IMG/VR virus record: IMGVR_UViG_3300013004_000149
Location: 1-27,785 of that record
Direction: 5' to 3' (one strand)
DNA from: a virus
Length of the DNA stretch: 27,785 nucleotides
Under the pieces are notes generated by a model that searched no databases, was not told the DNA's origin, and saw only the letters and a list, made by a program, of their open reading frames with translations. How positions within the stretch are numbered: the first letter of the stretch is position 1; each line of letters starts with the position of its first letter. Made by a program: the position numbers and the translations under genes. This document shows, in pieces, positions 1-7,005 of the stretch.

Positions 1-171
1 ACTGCTAAGACTATATGAGTCTGTTTGTTGACGGACACCACCAACAAAGACAATAATAGAACTTGTTGCCAATGGTGCTTCACGTAAGGTGAAGTTAACA
101 GTTGTATTGTCACCACTAAAGGTGTCAATAGCAAATGTTGCTGAGCTGGGAGAATTTCCGATGTAAGCCAT
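1..171 (-). CDS. Tail-fibre-like protein, N-terminal part, cut by window edge
   Basis: Reading leftwards from the ATG at 171 gives 57 codons with no stop before the window ends, so only the N-terminus is visible. It begins MAYIGNSPSSATFAIDTFSG and continues with GDNTTVNFTL and VGGVRQQ. This matches the start of the 287-aa protein at 5319-6182 (MYIGNTPSTSAF, GDNTTTAFTL, VNNVQQ), so it is a paralogous fibre-stem domain of the kind that opens many marine phage tail-fibre proteins. Known for the family: such domains form trimeric fibre segments. Inferred: it opens a third fibre unit after the 661-aa adhesin. The start fits a weak AAAGAA ribosome site and two NATAAATA boxes lie just upstream. The C-terminus and receptor-binding part lie outside the window. 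Confidence 0.75.
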   Translation of the reverse strand, partial: MAYIGNSPSSATFAIDTFSGDNTTVNFTLREAPLATSSIIVFVGGVRQQTDSYSLSS

Positions 172-178
172 AATTCTT

Positions 179-186
179 TATTTATG
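179..186 (-). promoter_or_regulatory. Late-promoter-like box CATAAATA
   Basis: The minus strand reads CATAAATA in the 36-bp gap between the 661-aa adhesin gene and the truncated fibre gene, 7 nt before the ATG at 171. NATAAATA is the late-promoter element of T4-like cyanophages and resembles T4 TATAAATA. The distance to the ATG would leave almost no leader, so the second box at 202-209 may be the one used. Confidence 0.45.
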
Positions 187-201
187 TTGTTGGGTTTATT
201 C

Positions 202-209
202 TATTTATC
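202..209 (-). promoter_or_regulatory. Late-promoter-like box GATAAATA
   Basis: The minus strand reads GATAAATA, overlapping the stop codon of the 661-aa adhesin gene and 30 nt before the ATG at 171. It matches NATAAATA, and its spacing would leave a leader of about 24 nt containing the weak AAAGAA ribosome site. This is the better placed of the two boxes in this gap. Confidence 0.5.
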
Positions 210-2193
210 ATGCAATTGCAAGGAAGATGTAAGTACCGCCATTTGCATTAATGGCGGCTGGTGCGGTGGAGGATAATTCAAACCCTGCGCTGTATGGGTC
301 AATGTAATCTGTATTGGTTACTTCAGCAACTGTACTGTTAATCAGAAGATAAGGATCATTTCCAGAAATAATACCTCGAACAGTGTCCCAGACATACCAA
401 TCAGCAACGTCATCGGTTCTCTTAATAAGAACAAACCTAGCACCAGCTGCAAAGCCACAATCAATTGTTTGTGTTGAACCATTACCTGTGTATGAGCCTA
501 CTTTGGAAACACCAGGACAAGAGGCGAAAAGATAAACAATATATTCGTAACTATTTCTATTTGCAGTAGTAGATGAACCAGTGGAATAAGCTATTGATGA
601 TGGTGTAGAATACCAGTTTTGAACACTACTTGCATTTGTTGTATCCAAATATAAACCATAAGTCCATCCAAGCAACCCAATACCAACATGCCAATTGCCC
701 GTTTGGTTACTTGACTTAGTAATAATTAATTCTGGTGTTACACCCAAATTATGATTAATTGACCTATTTGTTGTTGCGTCTCCAACAAAAGTGAGAATAC
801 TAAAGAAACCTGGAGCTCGGCGAAGAAACCAATTTACAACCGGATCACCAGAACTATTAAATCCAGATTGAGCTACGTCAGTTCCTACACTTATTCCATC
901 CATGTCATACGAGGTTATCTGTTGTGTTGAACTACTAGCTCCTGAAGAAGTAAAATTTGAGTATAGTTGAGCACTACCTCTAAGTCTTGCCATCCATGTA
1001 GTATTTAATCCAGCCGTAGCTTTAGCTCTTGCGATTACCAAATCTGGTGGAAAGCCAACTCCAGTAACTGTAGTTGCTGAGCCTGTACCTGTTCTACTAA
1101 TAGTTTTGAACACACTAGTCCCAGTCGTAGGCACTTTCATCGGGCCACAGCGGATGGCGATGTAGATGTAGGTGTAGCTGCTGCCGTTATTGATTCCGCT
1201 TGATCCGTCTGATGCTGTTGCGGTAAAGCCTGTTGATGTTAAATCAACCCAATTGGAGCTAAATTCTTGATTACTACTGTTTGGGCTCAATCGCGGATCA
1301 TTGCCGCCAGTGACAATCCCACGCATATTGTCAAATATAAACCAAGCGTTAGTGCCTGTAGCTTCTTTAATAAGCAGCCATTGAGGCTCAAACCCCAAAG
1401 TCGTGGTTACTGCATCGTATGTAACCCCATTAAAAGTGCCGCCCGTATAAGACCCACACGTAATCACATTGTCTGAGCCAGTCAGACCGAAGCCACCTGC
1501 GTTATGGGCAAATAGGTAGGCAACATATGTGTTTCCGGCTTCTCCACTATCAGCGTTGACTTGTGAGTTGTTGCCAACCGTAAATGTTGTGCTTGTTGGA
1601 TTAACTGTGGTAGAGTTATTTCCAAAATAGTTAGCTGCGCCACCTGTGGTTTGTGCGGCCGTACTATTAAGTTTTATGTAGTTTCCTGCTGTTAAACTTC
1701 TATGCCAAACATTCCAATCTCCCGTGTTACCACTTCTTTTTACAATTATCATACCCGGTACAGAGCCAAGGTTATGTGACAAGTTCTGTGTAGTACCGTT
1801 TCCCGTCCATGTCACAATATCAAAGAACTTTGGTTGCTTGCGGAAGGTCCATGAAACTTCAGTTGCTCCAGATAAGTTGGTGTTTCCAGTGACGTATCCA
1901 AGAGTAAAGCCGGAAGAAGTAAAACCAGTCAAATCTGTAGAAGACGAACCATTAGTGCTGTTAGTTCGCAGTGAGTTTGAAACGCCCTGTACGGTGTTTG
2001 TTAACTCATGCGGATCCGCGCCGGCTCGGCTTTTCAGCCAAACCAACCCACCTTTACCAGACAAATCGATCCCGTTGACAATGGTCTGTGTAGCGCCATT
2101 GCCCGTGTATAGGTAAGTGCTGAACACATCTTCAATATATGTTGGCGTTGCTGCACCACCGGCCGCATAAACATTATAAGCAGCTTTACTCAT
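208..2193 (-). CDS. Six-module TGNG adhesin / DUF7483-type tail protein, copy A
   Basis: This 661-aa protein is built of about six repeats of one beta-rich module. Recurrent elements are YTGNG, an I..N.G or HNLG segment, a hydrophobic VLIKR or IIVKR strand, and W.V.D.RGI..GNDP. Examples are VNGIDLSGKGGLVW near the N-terminus and DCGFAAGARFVLIKR near the C-terminus. It is a paralogue of the 667-aa gene at 3312-5315: both open with YIEDVFS, both contain RGPMKVPTTGTSVF, and both end in YIFLAIA. I take this as a DUF7483-type phage structural protein, from memory of the family. Inferred role: virion-surface adhesin on the fibres or baseplate rim. The ATG at 2193 shares one base with the stop of the 182-aa gene (TAATG), with AGGAC upstream. 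No enzymatic residues or signal peptide are evident. Confidence 0.75.
   Translation of the reverse strand: MSKAAYNVYAAGGAATPTYIEDVFSTYLYTGNGATQTIVNGIDLSGKGGLVWLKSRAGADPHELTNTVQGVSNSLRTNSTNGSSSTDLTGFTSSGFTLGYVTGNTNLSGATEVSWTFRKQPKFFDIVTWTGNGTTQNLSHNLGSVPGMIIVKRSGNTGDWNVWHRSLTAGNYIKLNSTAAQTTGGAANYFGNNSTTVNPTSTTFTVGNNSQVNADSGEAGNTYVAYLFAHNAGGFGLTGSDNVITCGSYTGGTFNGVTYDAVTTTLGFEPQWLLIKEATGTNAWFIFDNMRGIVTGGNDPRLSPNSSNQEFSSNWVDLTSTGFTATASDGSSGINNGSSYTYIYIAIRCGPMKVPTTGTSVFKTISRTGTGSATTVTGVGFPPDLVIARAKATAGLNTTWMARLRGSAQLYSNFTSSGASSSTQQITSYDMDGISVGTDVAQSGFNSSGDPVVNWFLRRAPGFFSILTFVGDATTNRSINHNLGVTPELIITKSSNQTGNWHVGIGLLGWTYGLYLDTTNASSVQNWYSTPSSIAYSTGSSTTANRNSYEYIVYLFASCPGVSKVGSYTGNGSTQTIDCGFAAGARFVLIKRTDDVADWYVWDTVRGIISGNDPYLLINSTVAEVTNTDYIDPYSAGFELSSTAPAAINANGGTYIFLAIA
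1121..1174 (-). repeat. Near-identical DNA patch shared by adhesin copies (A copy)
   Basis: These 54 bases match 4231-4284 with two mismatches in my reading. They encode the RCGPMKVPTTGT segment between the third and fourth modules. Flanking DNA is far less alike, so the patch is unusually conserved. A second shared patch is 1451-1476 against 4543-4568, 26 identical bases encoding DNVITCGS. Confidence 0.8.
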
Positions 2194-2741
2194 TAAAATT
2201 GTCCTAGAACTGAAGTAGCGTAGTAGTTTGTTCCACCATCAATAGTGTATAGAGCAATCGTATCAACATAACCAGCAGTTGTGGATAGTGTTGGTGCTGT
2301 GTTTGATGGCCATTGAATACTAGATGGCCATGTAAGTGCATAACTTCCAGTTTGTGACAACTGAATTAAAAAACTAAATCCTGTCAGACTAGGTGGTGGG
2401 CTAGTAAAGATAACATTGGCCGCAGAGGTCACTACAGTTTTAAAAATTGTTGCACTAGCCAAGTTGCAAGTAATGTTACCAGATGCAATAGAAACGTTAG
2501 AGAATGTTTCTTGATATGTCTGTGCTTTAACGTTGCCGCTAATATTCACATTACCTGTAATACTGTTCAGACTTAAAGCTATGTTTGAAGCATAACTCAC
2601 ACGACCATCAGTTCCAACAGTAATTGTAGGAATAGAAGTAGTACCACCATAACTACCAGCAGAAACACCAGTTACCGCTAATTGAGTGGCAGTTAAGGTA
2701 CCACTTGAAATTAAATTACCACTAACTCTAGTTAAAGCCAT
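2193..2741 (-). CDS. Short tail-fibre-stem-like protein
   Basis: This 182-aa protein starts MALTRVSGNLISSGTLTATQ. Next comes a SYGG..SIPTITVG.DGRV.YASN segment, also seen in the 287-aa protein (SYGG..QIPVVTVG.DGRV.YAAN). Its C-terminal domain ends TWPSSIQWPSNTAPTLST, parallel to TFPAAVRWPANTAPTLTS in the 287-aa protein. It therefore looks like a shorter version of that protein lacking the MYIGN N-terminal domain. Both motifs are common in phage fibre proteins; the specific role is inferred. It lies between the 168-aa protein and adhesin copy A and overlaps the latter's start by one base, suggesting a coupled fibre/adhesin pair. The start at 2741 has AGAG 8-10 nt upstream, next to the stop of the gene before it. 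Confidence 0.65.
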   Translation of the reverse strand: MALTRVSGNLISSGTLTATQLAVTGVSAGSYGGTTSIPTITVGTDGRVSYASNIALSLNSITGNVNISGNVKAQTYQETFSNVSIASGNITCNLASATIFKTVVTSAANVIFTSPPPSLTGFSFLIQLSQTGSYALTWPSSIQWPSNTAPTLSTTAGYVDTIALYTIDGGTNYYATSVLGQF

Positions 2742-2752
2742 TTTTTATTCTC

Positions 2753-3259
2753 TTATTCTGGTTTAGTTGGCCACACAATATTGAATGGGTCAGATTGTTC
2801 TGTAACATCTCTTAATGCTTGGCGATATGTAGACCACTCTGTTGGCATTGGAGTAACTGTATCTGCGGCACGGATGGATAACCAATCTGTATCTTTCAAC
2901 AAAGAATCTCTCTGTGAACGGACTTGTGTCCATCTCTCAGTATTACGTCTGGCCATGAATGCTTCTTCATGCTGAACCTTAGTTGTTGTTACACCTTCTA
3001 CTGTGGTATCTGCGAATAGGTCTACTACTTCCCAGTTTTGTACCCAATTGCCTAGGCTATCCTGCACAACTCCATTCAAACGGATTGTTTTCAATGGGTC
3101 TGTATTAGTTGGTTGTGGTGCTTGTAGAACTGGATCAATTCCAATAAACTCACAAACAGATGCATCCCATACTGCTGGGAAAGATGTGTTCCAATGTAGG
3201 CGTCTTACTTCGCCTTGACTTAAAACTTGGCCTGTTTCTCTGATTCTATAGTCTGACAT
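2753..3259 (-). CDS. Phage tail-assembly-type protein between fibre cassettes
   Basis: This is a 168-aa protein. The N-terminal part has GEVRRLHWNTSFPAVW followed by IGIDPV, and the C-terminal part has RDSLLKDTDW, EWSTYRQALRDV and NIVWPTKPE. The pattern RD.LL..TDW...W..YRQALRD....P..I.WP..P is typical of a family of small phage proteins found beside tail fibres (Phage_tail_APC-like, from memory). It may be an assembly chaperone or a minor fibre part; sequence alone cannot separate these. It lies between the two fibre-adhesin units and is the only gene in the left block with a sizeable upstream gap. That gap holds a NATAAATA box, a hairpin and a good ribosome site (AAGGAA), so it may be expressed separately. 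Confidence 0.65.
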   Translation of the reverse strand: MSDYRIRETGQVLSQGEVRRLHWNTSFPAVWDASVCEFIGIDPVLQAPQPTNTDPLKTIRLNGVVQDSLGNWVQNWEVVDLFADTTVEGVTTTKVQHEEAFMARRNTERWTQVRSQRDSLLKDTDWLSIRAADTVTPMPTEWSTYRQALRDVTEQSDPFNIVWPTKPE

Positions 3260-3281
3260 TTTTATTCCTTGATATTTGGAT

Positions 3282-3304
3282 AGTTAGATTGATATTCTCT
3301 AACT
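3282..3304 (-). promoter_or_regulatory. Hairpin at the predicted 5' end of the 168-aa gene's mRNA
   Basis: A perfect 7-bp inverted repeat, AGTTAGA at 3282-3288 and TCTAACT at 3298-3304, encloses a 9-nt loop. It lies directly downstream of the NATAAATA box at 3309-3316, so a transcript starting near 3303 would begin with this stem-loop. No U-run follows on either strand, which argues against a factor-independent terminator. A 5' mRNA-stabilising hairpin is the inferred role. Confidence 0.45.
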
Positions 3305-3308
3305 GTAT

Positions 3309-3316
3309 TATTTATG
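3309..3316 (-). promoter_or_regulatory. Late-promoter-like box CATAAATA
   Basis: The minus strand reads CATAAATA across the end of the 667-aa adhesin gene, 49 nt before the ATG at 3259. It matches NATAAATA. This is the best spaced of the boxes here: it leaves a leader of about 44 nt with a hairpin and an AAGGAA ribosome site. Confidence 0.6.
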
Positions 3317-5315
3317 CGATTGCTAAAAAGATGTATGTGGCGGATGCTACATTAATTGGGAAATTAGTAGCATCGTTGTTGACAATGAAACCTGAGTTAG
3401 CTGGATCAACAGCATCATAAGCTGTTGCTTCAGCATCTGTAGTGTTTAATTTTAAGAATGGATCGTTTCCAGAAACAATACCTCGAGCAGTATCAAATGT
3501 ATACCAATCGCCTGATGAGTCTGTACGTTTAATTAAAACAAACCTAGCACCAGAAGCAAAGCCACAATCGATAGTTTGTGATGAACCATTACCTGTATAT
3601 GAACCAACTTTGGAAACACCAGCGCAAGTGGCAAAAAGGTAGGCTACAAATGTCTCCCCCGTAGGATAGTTAATATCTGGATTTTGAAAATACGTTGATG
3701 TAAGCGTGTAAGTGCTTCCGGCACTTTTTGCACTTGCGTTAAAAGCAAGTTGAAAGTTAGTCCCAATTAAAGGACTGTTGATATACCATGCGCCTGTAGT
3801 GCTTCTAACTTTTGCAATAATTAGTTCTGGCGCTACGGTTAAATTATGTGGGATTTGAGGGTTCCCTGCGTAATTTCCAGTATAGCAAACCTCATCAAAG
3901 AAGCCGGGAGCACGTTTTAAGTTGTACATAACAAAAGAAGTACCAGTCTCATTTAAGCCTGAAAAATTGCCAGTAGTTCCAATTACTATGGCTTCCATTT
4001 TATTTGAAAAACTAACAGATGCTTGTGAAGTGCTTTCATTGCTAGTGCCTCCCGTCCATAGCTTTGCAAGTGATCCACGCAATCTATCTACAAAACTTAT
4101 ACTGACTGGTGCAGTTGGGTAGTTTCTACTAATAAACCAAGATAAATCAGAATACTGTAAAGGAGATACATCAAATTCTCTATTTAGCGTGTTGGTTCCA
4201 TTATAAGTTTCTGCCACAAAAACACTTGTACCAGTCGTAGGCACTTTCATCGGGCCACGGCGGATGGCTATGTAGATGTAGGTGATACTGGATACTAATA
4301 CCCCACCAAACCCTGTGTTTGTGACGTATGGGCCGCCAAAGTCCGCTTCGGCCGTGCTGGTGTTTGGTGACAAATAACGACTGTTAACATAATTGACACT
4401 TGTACTATTACGAGCAGGCCATCCACGCATGGTGTCCCACACATACCAATCACTACCCGCCTCATTGGTTGCTTTTGCAAGAACCCATTGCGGTTCATAA
4501 CCAAGGTTCACAGAAAAGTTACCGCTTCCGTCTGTTGTAAACGACCCACACGTAATCACATTGTCTGAAGCGGACGGGCCAAAGCCTCCTGCGTTGTGGG
4601 CGAATAGGTAGGCGACATAAGTGTTGCCGTTAACGTTTAGATAGTTGTTTGGGTCAGAACTTCCAAGGCTATTTAACACCCTAAAAAATCCGTTATACGA
4701 CCCATCCACTGAACCCCAAGTGATTGTTTCAGAATTAACAGTTGAGGCACTAGCAGTTGAGTTAAGAATCAGGTTTTGATTTACAACTGCTAAGCTTCTA
4801 TGTACCACCATCCAATTTGTTGAACCAGTGGACGTGCACTTAACCATGATGCAACCGGGAGTGCTTCCAAGCGAATGTGTTACATCCTGATAAGTTGCGC
4901 CATTCCCCGTATAAGTCACAATATCAAAGAACTTTCGTTGCTTTCGGAATGTCCATGAAACCTGAGTTTGCCCTGAACTATTAACTACGGTACTTGAATT
5001 TGGTCCAAGAGTGTACCCAGTTGTTGTGGCAGAGGTAATGTCATTTGAGCCTTGAAAAGCACTACCCTGACTTCCAGACGTTGTGTTGGAAATCAAATAC
5101 TGGGAAGCGACGGTATCGGCAAGATAGTTGTTTTGGGCATTACTTCTGCTTTTTGTCCAAACCAATCCACCCTTAGTAGACAAATCAATACCATTGGTAA
5201 TATTTTTTGTGGTGCCATTGCCTGTATAAAGGAATGCACTAAACACATCTTCAATATAAACCGGTCTAGCAGAACCAGCTGCGCCTTGCTGCAATAATTT
5301 AGGAGTTAATGACAT
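3312..5315 (-). CDS. Six-module TGNG adhesin / DUF7483-type tail protein, copy B
   Basis: This 667-aa paralogue of copy A has six beta-rich modules at about residues 24-125, 130-236, 252-352, 365-465, 472-562 and 569-667. Module landmarks are LYTGNGTTKNITNGIDL, VTYTGNGA with HSLGSTPGCIMVK, LGYEPQWVLAK with WYVWDTMRG, a more diverged fourth copy (FVDRLRG), HNLTVAPELIIAK, and SYTGNGSSQTIDCGF with VLIKR and FDTARGIVSGNDPF. The repeat matches the DUF7483-type architecture of aquatic phage structural proteins (family name from memory). Inferred function: host-contact protein on the fibre or baseplate rim. The start at 5315 lies 3 nt after the stop of the fibre-stem gene and has no clear ribosome site, suggesting coupled translation. 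Confidence 0.75.
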   Translation of the reverse strand: MSLTPKLLQQGAAGSARPVYIEDVFSAFLYTGNGTTKNITNGIDLSTKGGLVWTKSRSNAQNNYLADTVASQYLISNTTSGSQGSAFQGSNDITSATTTGYTLGPNSSTVVNSSGQTQVSWTFRKQRKFFDIVTYTGNGATYQDVTHSLGSTPGCIMVKCTSTGSTNWMVVHRSLAVVNQNLILNSTASASTVNSETITWGSVDGSYNGFFRVLNSLGSSDPNNYLNVNGNTYVAYLFAHNAGGFGPSASDNVITCGSFTTDGSGNFSVNLGYEPQWVLAKATNEAGSDWYVWDTMRGWPARNSTSVNYVNSRYLSPNTSTAEADFGGPYVTNTGFGGVLVSSITYIYIAIRRGPMKVPTTGTSVFVAETYNGTNTLNREFDVSPLQYSDLSWFISRNYPTAPVSISFVDRLRGSLAKLWTGGTSNESTSQASVSFSNKMEAIVIGTTGNFSGLNETGTSFVMYNLKRAPGFFDEVCYTGNYAGNPQIPHNLTVAPELIIAKVRSTTGAWYINSPLIGTNFQLAFNASAKSAGSTYTLTSTYFQNPDINYPTGETFVAYLFATCAGVSKVGSYTGNGSSQTIDCGFASGARFVLIKRTDSSGDWYTFDTARGIVSGNDPFLKLNTTDAEATAYDAVDPANSGFIVNNDATNFPINVASATYIFLAIA
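4231..4284 (-). repeat. Near-identical DNA patch shared by adhesin copies (B copy)
   Basis: Partner of 1121-1174: 52 of 54 bases agree by eye. It encodes the RRGPMKVPTTGT linker. The neighbouring modules differ strongly between the two genes, so this patch may be a recombination or gene-conversion point or simply a tightly constrained linker. Confidence 0.8.
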
Positions 5316-5318
5316 AGA

Positions 5319-6182
5319 TTATGCTGTGTAACCAATCAATGAAGAACCACGCCATGTTGTTCCAGTATTAGCTGTTGAGAAGATTAACAAGTCTTTACCT
5401 GAAGATGTGAGTGTTGGTGCCGTGTTGGCTGGCCACCTAACAGCTGCTGGGAATGTAACAGTATATGCACCGCCATTTGCCAACTCAATAACAAAAGAAC
5501 TATCTCTTGCGACAGGAGCACCAGTGAATACAAATGCTGTTGTTCCTGCTGGATTTACAACAAAGTAATTTGCAAGTGCTACGTTAATCGTATTACTTGA
5601 GGTTGCCAATGTTACTACGTTCATAGCAACACCGCCATATACATCTAATGAAGTATTGGCAATTGCACCAGATGTGTTACCAACCGCAAATGGTCCACTT
5701 GAGTATGTTGGTACCGCACTAAACGCTACGTTAGCTGCATAAGTCACACGACCATCTATGCCAACTGTAACAACTGGAATCTGTGTTGCGCCACCATAAG
5801 AGCCGAATGTTACACCAGTATTACTTAAATCAGAAGATGGAATTGTATAGGCTGCAATTTTGGCACCAGTGATTGCACCATCGGCAATAGATGCCGTTAA
5901 AACTGTACCATCACTAGGTACAAATTTACTTATGATACTGTTTCTATATGTGACAAGAATGTTACCAGTACCGGACGATGGAGCACCGTCAAACGTAAGT
6001 GTTGTTCCACTTACAGTATAAGCCGTAAATGGGTCTTGTTGGACATTGTTAACGATAACTTCAATATCACCAGTAGCAAAAACTGTTCGTGATAATGTAA
6101 AAGCCGTTGTCGTATTATCACCATTAAACCTTTCGGTCAATGATACGAAAGCTGATGTGGATGGTGTATTACCGATATACAT
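5319..6182 (-). CDS. Tail-fibre-stem protein with MYIGN N-terminal domain
   Basis: This 287-aa protein has three visible parts. Residues 1 to about 85 form a domain starting MYIGNTPSTSAF, with FNGDNTTTAFTLSR, VIVNNVQQDP and ILVTYRNSI. This domain opens many cyanophage and pelagiphage fibre proteins. About residues 85-155 hold the SYGG...VVTVG.DGRVTYAAN motif. The rest is a beta-rich C-terminal domain with FVIELANGGAYTVTFPAAVRWP and TAPTLTSS, shared with the 182-aa protein. Inferred role: fibre stem or connector carrying or paired with the adjacent 667-aa adhesin. The start codon shares one base with the stop of the 106-aa gene (TAATG). No cleavage or enzymatic motif is seen. Confidence 0.7.
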   Translation of the reverse strand: MYIGNTPSTSAFVSLTERFNGDNTTTAFTLSRTVFATGDIEVIVNNVQQDPFTAYTVSGTTLTFDGAPSSGTGNILVTYRNSIISKFVPSDGTVLTASIADGAITGAKIAAYTIPSSDLSNTGVTFGSYGGATQIPVVTVGIDGRVTYAANVAFSAVPTYSSGPFAVGNTSGAIANTSLDVYGGVAMNVVTLATSSNTINVALANYFVVNPAGTTAFVFTGAPVARDSSFVIELANGGAYTVTFPAAVRWPANTAPTLTSSGKDLLIFSTANTGTTWRGSSLIGYTA

Positions 6183-6502
6183 TAACTAATCTCCAGCACC
6201 GATAAAATAACGTCTGCGTTGGCGGTTGCTGAAACCTTAATTGCATCAGTTGCTTCCAGTACCAATTTTTGGTCTCCACCAATTGGAACTAAAGCACCAC
6301 CAACTGCAATAGTTGCTTCTTTAACCATAAAATAGTCTGTGCCACTAACCGTAATGAATACGTTAGCGCTAATTGGTGATGTAGTCATATTAGCAATACT
6401 CATGCCAATGACTGTTGCTTGAACACCAGCGCCAGCAGTAAATATAGTCTGTGCAGCTGTGTTTGCATTTTTAACGTGATAATTTTTAAAAGAATTGGCC
6501 AT
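6182..6502 (-). CDS. Small beta-rich virion protein
   Basis: This 106-aa protein opens MANSFKNYHVKNANTAAQTI, then TVIGMSIANM, and has VKEATIAVGGALVPIGGDQK followed by LVLEATDAIKV. Small proteins with this IGGDQK..L...D.I pattern recur beside fibre and neck genes in marine phages and resemble beta-sandwich decoration or fibre-attachment proteins. That assignment rests on memory of the pattern, and the precise role is unknown. It has its own NATAAATA box and a good AAGGAT ribosome site, so it probably starts a late transcription unit that includes the fibre-stem gene it overlaps. No membrane segment or coiled coil is seen. Confidence 0.6.
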   Translation of the reverse strand: MANSFKNYHVKNANTAAQTIFTAGAGVQATVIGMSIANMTTSPISANVFITVSGTDYFMVKEATIAVGGALVPIGGDQKLVLEATDAIKVSATANADVILSVLEIS

Positions 6503-6523
6503 GTTTTGATATCCTTAATGCCG

Positions 6524-6531
6524 TATTTATA
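6524..6531 (-). promoter_or_regulatory. Late promoter box TATAAATA
   Basis: This is an exact T4 late-promoter consensus on the minus strand, in the 29-bp gap between the 86-aa and 106-aa genes. It lies 21 nt before the ATG at 6502, and the AAGGAT ribosome site lies between box and start. Its spacing is right for a short leader. Confidence 0.65.
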
Positions 6532-6792
6532 TTAGCCTAATGCTATTGCAAAGGCAAGACTGTCGCCAGTTGATACTGTTGCCGCATTCGCAATGTTAGC
6601 GTAAATTGCTGTATTAGCAGAACCTGAAAGCTGTGTAACATTTAAATTGCCACCAATTGTCACATTTGTGTTGGCATAGAATGTTGCTGAGTTACCACCA
6701 TCTGTTAGGTTGTTGGTCGTAGTGATTAAAGACTGTGAAGCACCCAGCCATTGTTGGAATGTATTTGCCGTGGTTAGTTGATTAATTGCCAT
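6532..6792 (-). CDS. Small fibre-like structural protein
   Basis: This 86-aa protein begins MAINQLTTANTFQQWLGASQ, then LITTTNNLTDGG, VTIGGNLNVTQLSG and an Ala/Asn-rich end. The TF..WL..T..LI...N start followed by V.IGGNL.V is a pattern I recognise from the N-terminal segments of larger aquatic-phage tail proteins. This may be a free-standing version or a remnant of such a protein; both readings are inference. Its start overlaps the stop of the preceding small gene by one base (TAATG), and AAGGGA lies upstream at normal spacing. Confidence 0.55.
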   Translation of the reverse strand: MAINQLTTANTFQQWLGASQSLITTTNNLTDGGNSATFYANTNVTIGGNLNVTQLSGSANTAIYANIANAATVSTGDSLAFAIALG

Positions 6793-7004
6793 TATTGTCC
6801 CTTAGACGCAATCTGTTGTAACAGAGATTTGATTTCTCTGAATTCATCTTTTATTGATGCTATTTCATCAGATAAGGATTCGACAGTTGTTTTCATATCT
6901 TTTTTATACTTATGTTCCATCATAGCACCACGATTGATATTAATAATCGCTTTGCTTTTAGAATCCCTGACCAGGTCAGGGTGGCCTTCTACTTTGTATT
7001 CCAT
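6792..7004 (-). CDS. Small conserved-type protein with coiled-coil end
   Basis: I place the start at 7004, giving 70 aa beginning MEYKVEGHPDLVRDSKSKAI. A longer start at 7019 would add five residues (MHWHN) and overlap the giant gene by 14 nt. The 7004 start follows the giant gene's stop after one base. An N-terminus of the form MEYKV..HP.LVRD....AI.N is familiar from short hypothetical proteins in T4-like cyanophage structural clusters. The second half (VESLSDEIASIKDEFREIKS and LLQQIA) has heptad spacing of hydrophobic residues and should form a short coiled coil. Function is unknown. Position suggests a virion or assembly role. Confidence 0.55.
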   Translation of the reverse strand: MEYKVEGHPDLVRDSKSKAIININRGAMMEHKYKKDMKTTVESLSDEIASIKDEFREIKSLLQQIASKGQ

Positions 7005-7005
7005 A

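Noticed and set aside
3282-3304. Rho-independent terminator after the 667-aa adhesin gene
   Set aside because: The stem is AT-rich, no U-run follows it on either strand, and it lies downstream of a promoter box, so a leader hairpin fits better.
1121-4284. Diversity-generating retroelement template/variable repeat pair in the adhesin genes
   Set aside because: The near-identical patches differ at only two positions, neither fitting an adenine-specific pattern, and no reverse transcriptase gene is present in the window.
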